NCBI RefSeq assembly: GCF_000759885.1
Contig: NZ_JNAH01000004.1
Location: 1-64,000, forward strand
Direction of reading: 5' to 3'
Length of the DNA: 64,000 nucleotides
Source: Prochlorococcus marinus str. GP2
GTDB lineage: Bacteria > Cyanobacteriota > Cyanobacteriia > PCC-6307 > Cyanobiaceae
A program made the translations under genes and the position numbers. The notes under the pieces were generated by a model. The model worked only from the letters and a program-made list of their open reading frames with translations. It ran no database searches and had not been told where the DNA came from. Within the stretch, counting starts at the first letter, position 1; every line of letters starts with the position of its first letter. This document shows, piece by piece, positions 62,775 to 64,000 of this stretch.

Positions 62775-64000
62775 TTAGGCTACTTCATCTTCGAAATTAT
62801 TTAAATCATTAAACTTTTTCTTCATAGTTTGGTTATTTCTAGTTAATTTCTTTACTGTTAAATCTTGTGATTTGCTGTCTGCGGACAAAAGATGTTTTTT
62901 TGAGAGAACTAGAGCCTCTTTAGTTTTTTGTAAATGGGTTATTGATTTATCAATTTCTGAAATTGCATCATTAAATCTATCTTGGGCAAGTGAAACATTT
63001 TTACCAACAGCATTTTTGAATTGCTCAAGAGTACTCTCAAAATTAGTTATATCAAAATTCTCACGTTTCATTAAATCAATTTGTGATTTGTATTTTAAGG
63101 ATTCCATAGAGGCATTTCTTAATAGAGATATGATTGGTAAGAAAAATTGTGGTCTTATGACGTACATCTTTGGAAATCTATGAGAAACATCTACTATCCC
63201 AGCATTATATAGTTCACTATCTGGTTCTAGAAGCGATACGAGTACTGCATATTCACAAGATTTTTGTTTTCTATCTTTATCTAATTCCTTTAAAAAATCT
63301 TCGTTTTTTCTTTTATTAGTTCCATTTAAACTTTCATTCTTCATCTCAAACATTATAGATACGACTTCAGTTTTGTTTTCATCAAATTCTCTAAATATAT
63401 AGTCACCTTTACTTCCAGAGGTGACATCATTATCCTTTTCGAAATATGAGTTTTTAAACGCAGAAGCACGATTCAGATTAAATTGTGTTTCGCAATGGAT
63501 TTCTAATGTTTCTCCAACCATCTTTGTAGATAATCTAGATTTCATTTCTCTTAACTCCTGTATAGTCAGGTCTCTTTCACTAATTTTACTTTTATACTTT
63601 TCTTCAATTAATTTTTCATTAATTGAATGTTCAAGCCTTATCTTTTCAATAGAATTTGTTAATGATGAGTTCTCTTTTTCTAAATTAGTAACTGCTTCAT
63701 TAACTTTGTTTTTTAAAGTTAGTTCTGAAATTAAAGACTGGTTTTTAATTTCATCCTTCAATTTGATTAATTGATTATTCAGTGAATTAATTTTATTTGT
63801 TGCTTGATTTTTTAAATCATTAAGAGCATTTGTTTTCTTTTCTTCAGCTATTTTTAATTTAGATTCAAGAGTTTTGATCTCAGATTCTTTAATACGATTT
63901 TGCTCTATTAACTGTATTTTTAACTCACGTTTTAAAATTTCCAAAGCTTTTTTATTATCTTCTTGTGCTAATAGAAGTCTTTGTTCTATTTGCTTATTAA
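62775..64000 (-). CDS. DUF2130 family protein (5' end outside window)
   Basis: At least 408 residues, open to the window edge. A long coiled coil (rich in Glu, Lys, Leu; about the first 150 visible residues) leads to the DUF2130 domain, with SKGDYIFREFDENKTEVVSI and RKNEDFLKELDKDRKQKSCE, then DVSHRFPKMYVIRPQFFLP. DUF2130 proteins resemble restriction-endonuclease-like folds preceded by coiled coils; function is unclear. It ends TSKVA-like ...FEDEVA at 62775. Confidence 0.85.
   Translation of the reverse strand, partial: NKQIEQRLLLAQEDNKKALEILKRELKIQLIEQNRIKESEIKTLESKLKIAEEKKTNALNDLKNQATNKINSLNNQLIKLKDEIKNQSLISELTLKNKVNEAVTNLEKENSSLTNSIEKIRLEHSINEKLIEEKYKSKISERDLTIQELREMKSRLSTKMVGETLEIHCETQFNLNRASAFKNSYFEKDNDVTSGSKGDYIFREFDENKTEVVSIMFEMKNESLNGTNKRKNEDFLKELDKDRKQKSCEYAVLVSLLEPDSELYNAGIVDVSHRFPKMYVIRPQFFLPIISLLRNASMESLKYKSQIDLMKRENFDITNFESTLEQFKNAVGKNVSLAQDRFNDAISEIDKSITHLQKTKEALVLSKKHLLSADSKSQDLTVKKLTRNNQTMKKKFNDLNNFEDEVA

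Overview
The window looks like a contiguous piece of a high-light Prochlorococcus chromosome. This is inferred from very low GC, closely packed genes, a large number of proteins under 100 residues (DUF1651, a Trp-rich TIGR02450-type protein, a high-light-inducible Hli protein), a class II B12-dependent ribonucleotide reductase, the purK-6S RNA linkage seen in cyanobacteria, and a glutamine-II (downstream-peptide) riboswitch, a class best known from marine picocyanobacteria. No rRNA, tRNA, CRISPR array, transposase or integrase was found.

Layout. 0-7.5 kb: end of a tandem-repeat protein, then a type IV pilus block (pilC, pilT, pilB, a Cys-rich pilin-like protein with a poly-proline tract, a PilP-like lipoprotein, the pilin pilA, and divergent pilD). 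7.5-12.3 kb: a HEVIH-motif lipoprotein plus the conserved transglutaminase/DUF58/MoxR trio, then a riboswitch-controlled 33-residue peptide. 12.5-36.9 kb: mostly core genes (nrdJ, prfC, a CPP1-like J-domain protein, hslO, rsmE, a DUF92/VTE6 kinase homologue, a phosphonate/phosphite ABC transporter phnDCE, an aminotransferase, a UDG-fold protein, ispG, ctpA, nadA, a TPM-domain protein, a MidA-type methyltransferase, aroB, purK). 36.9-49.5 kb: the 6S RNA gene, then about 12 kb of small and mostly unknown genes with a few recognisable ones (two DUF1651 genes, a truncated NAD+-dependent ligase homologue, an Hli protein, an SDR oxidoreductase, DUF3303 and DUF1499 proteins). 49.5-54.9 kb: a K+ channel/RCK protein, a c6-type cytochrome and the complete pstSCAB phosphate transporter. 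55.6-62 kb: the four-gene ligase-associated DNA repair cluster (phosphoesterase, DEXH helicase, ATP-dependent ligase, MBL exonuclease). The window ends inside a DUF2130 gene.

How it fits together. The pilus genes form one secretion/assembly machine. pilA has its own strong terminator, so pilin can be made in excess of the next gene. phnDCE and pstSCAB are two phosphorus-uptake systems fitting oligotrophic life. The repair cluster is translationally coupled and probably acts as a unit. The small-gene region is accessory in character. Its two DUF1651 genes share a near-identical promoter with a palindrome resembling the cyanobacterial LexA box, which suggests common, possibly DNA-damage-related, control.

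The most interesting items are the glutamine riboswitch, the shared LexA-like operators, a family-4 UDG lacking three of four Fe-S ligands, a ligase reduced to its adenylation domain, divergent nadA/phosphoesterase genes without canonical start codons, a cluster of DnaA-box-like sites in a 530-base non-coding gap, and a small-gene cluster with an in-frame stop. All family assignments were made by eye from motifs; no database search was run.
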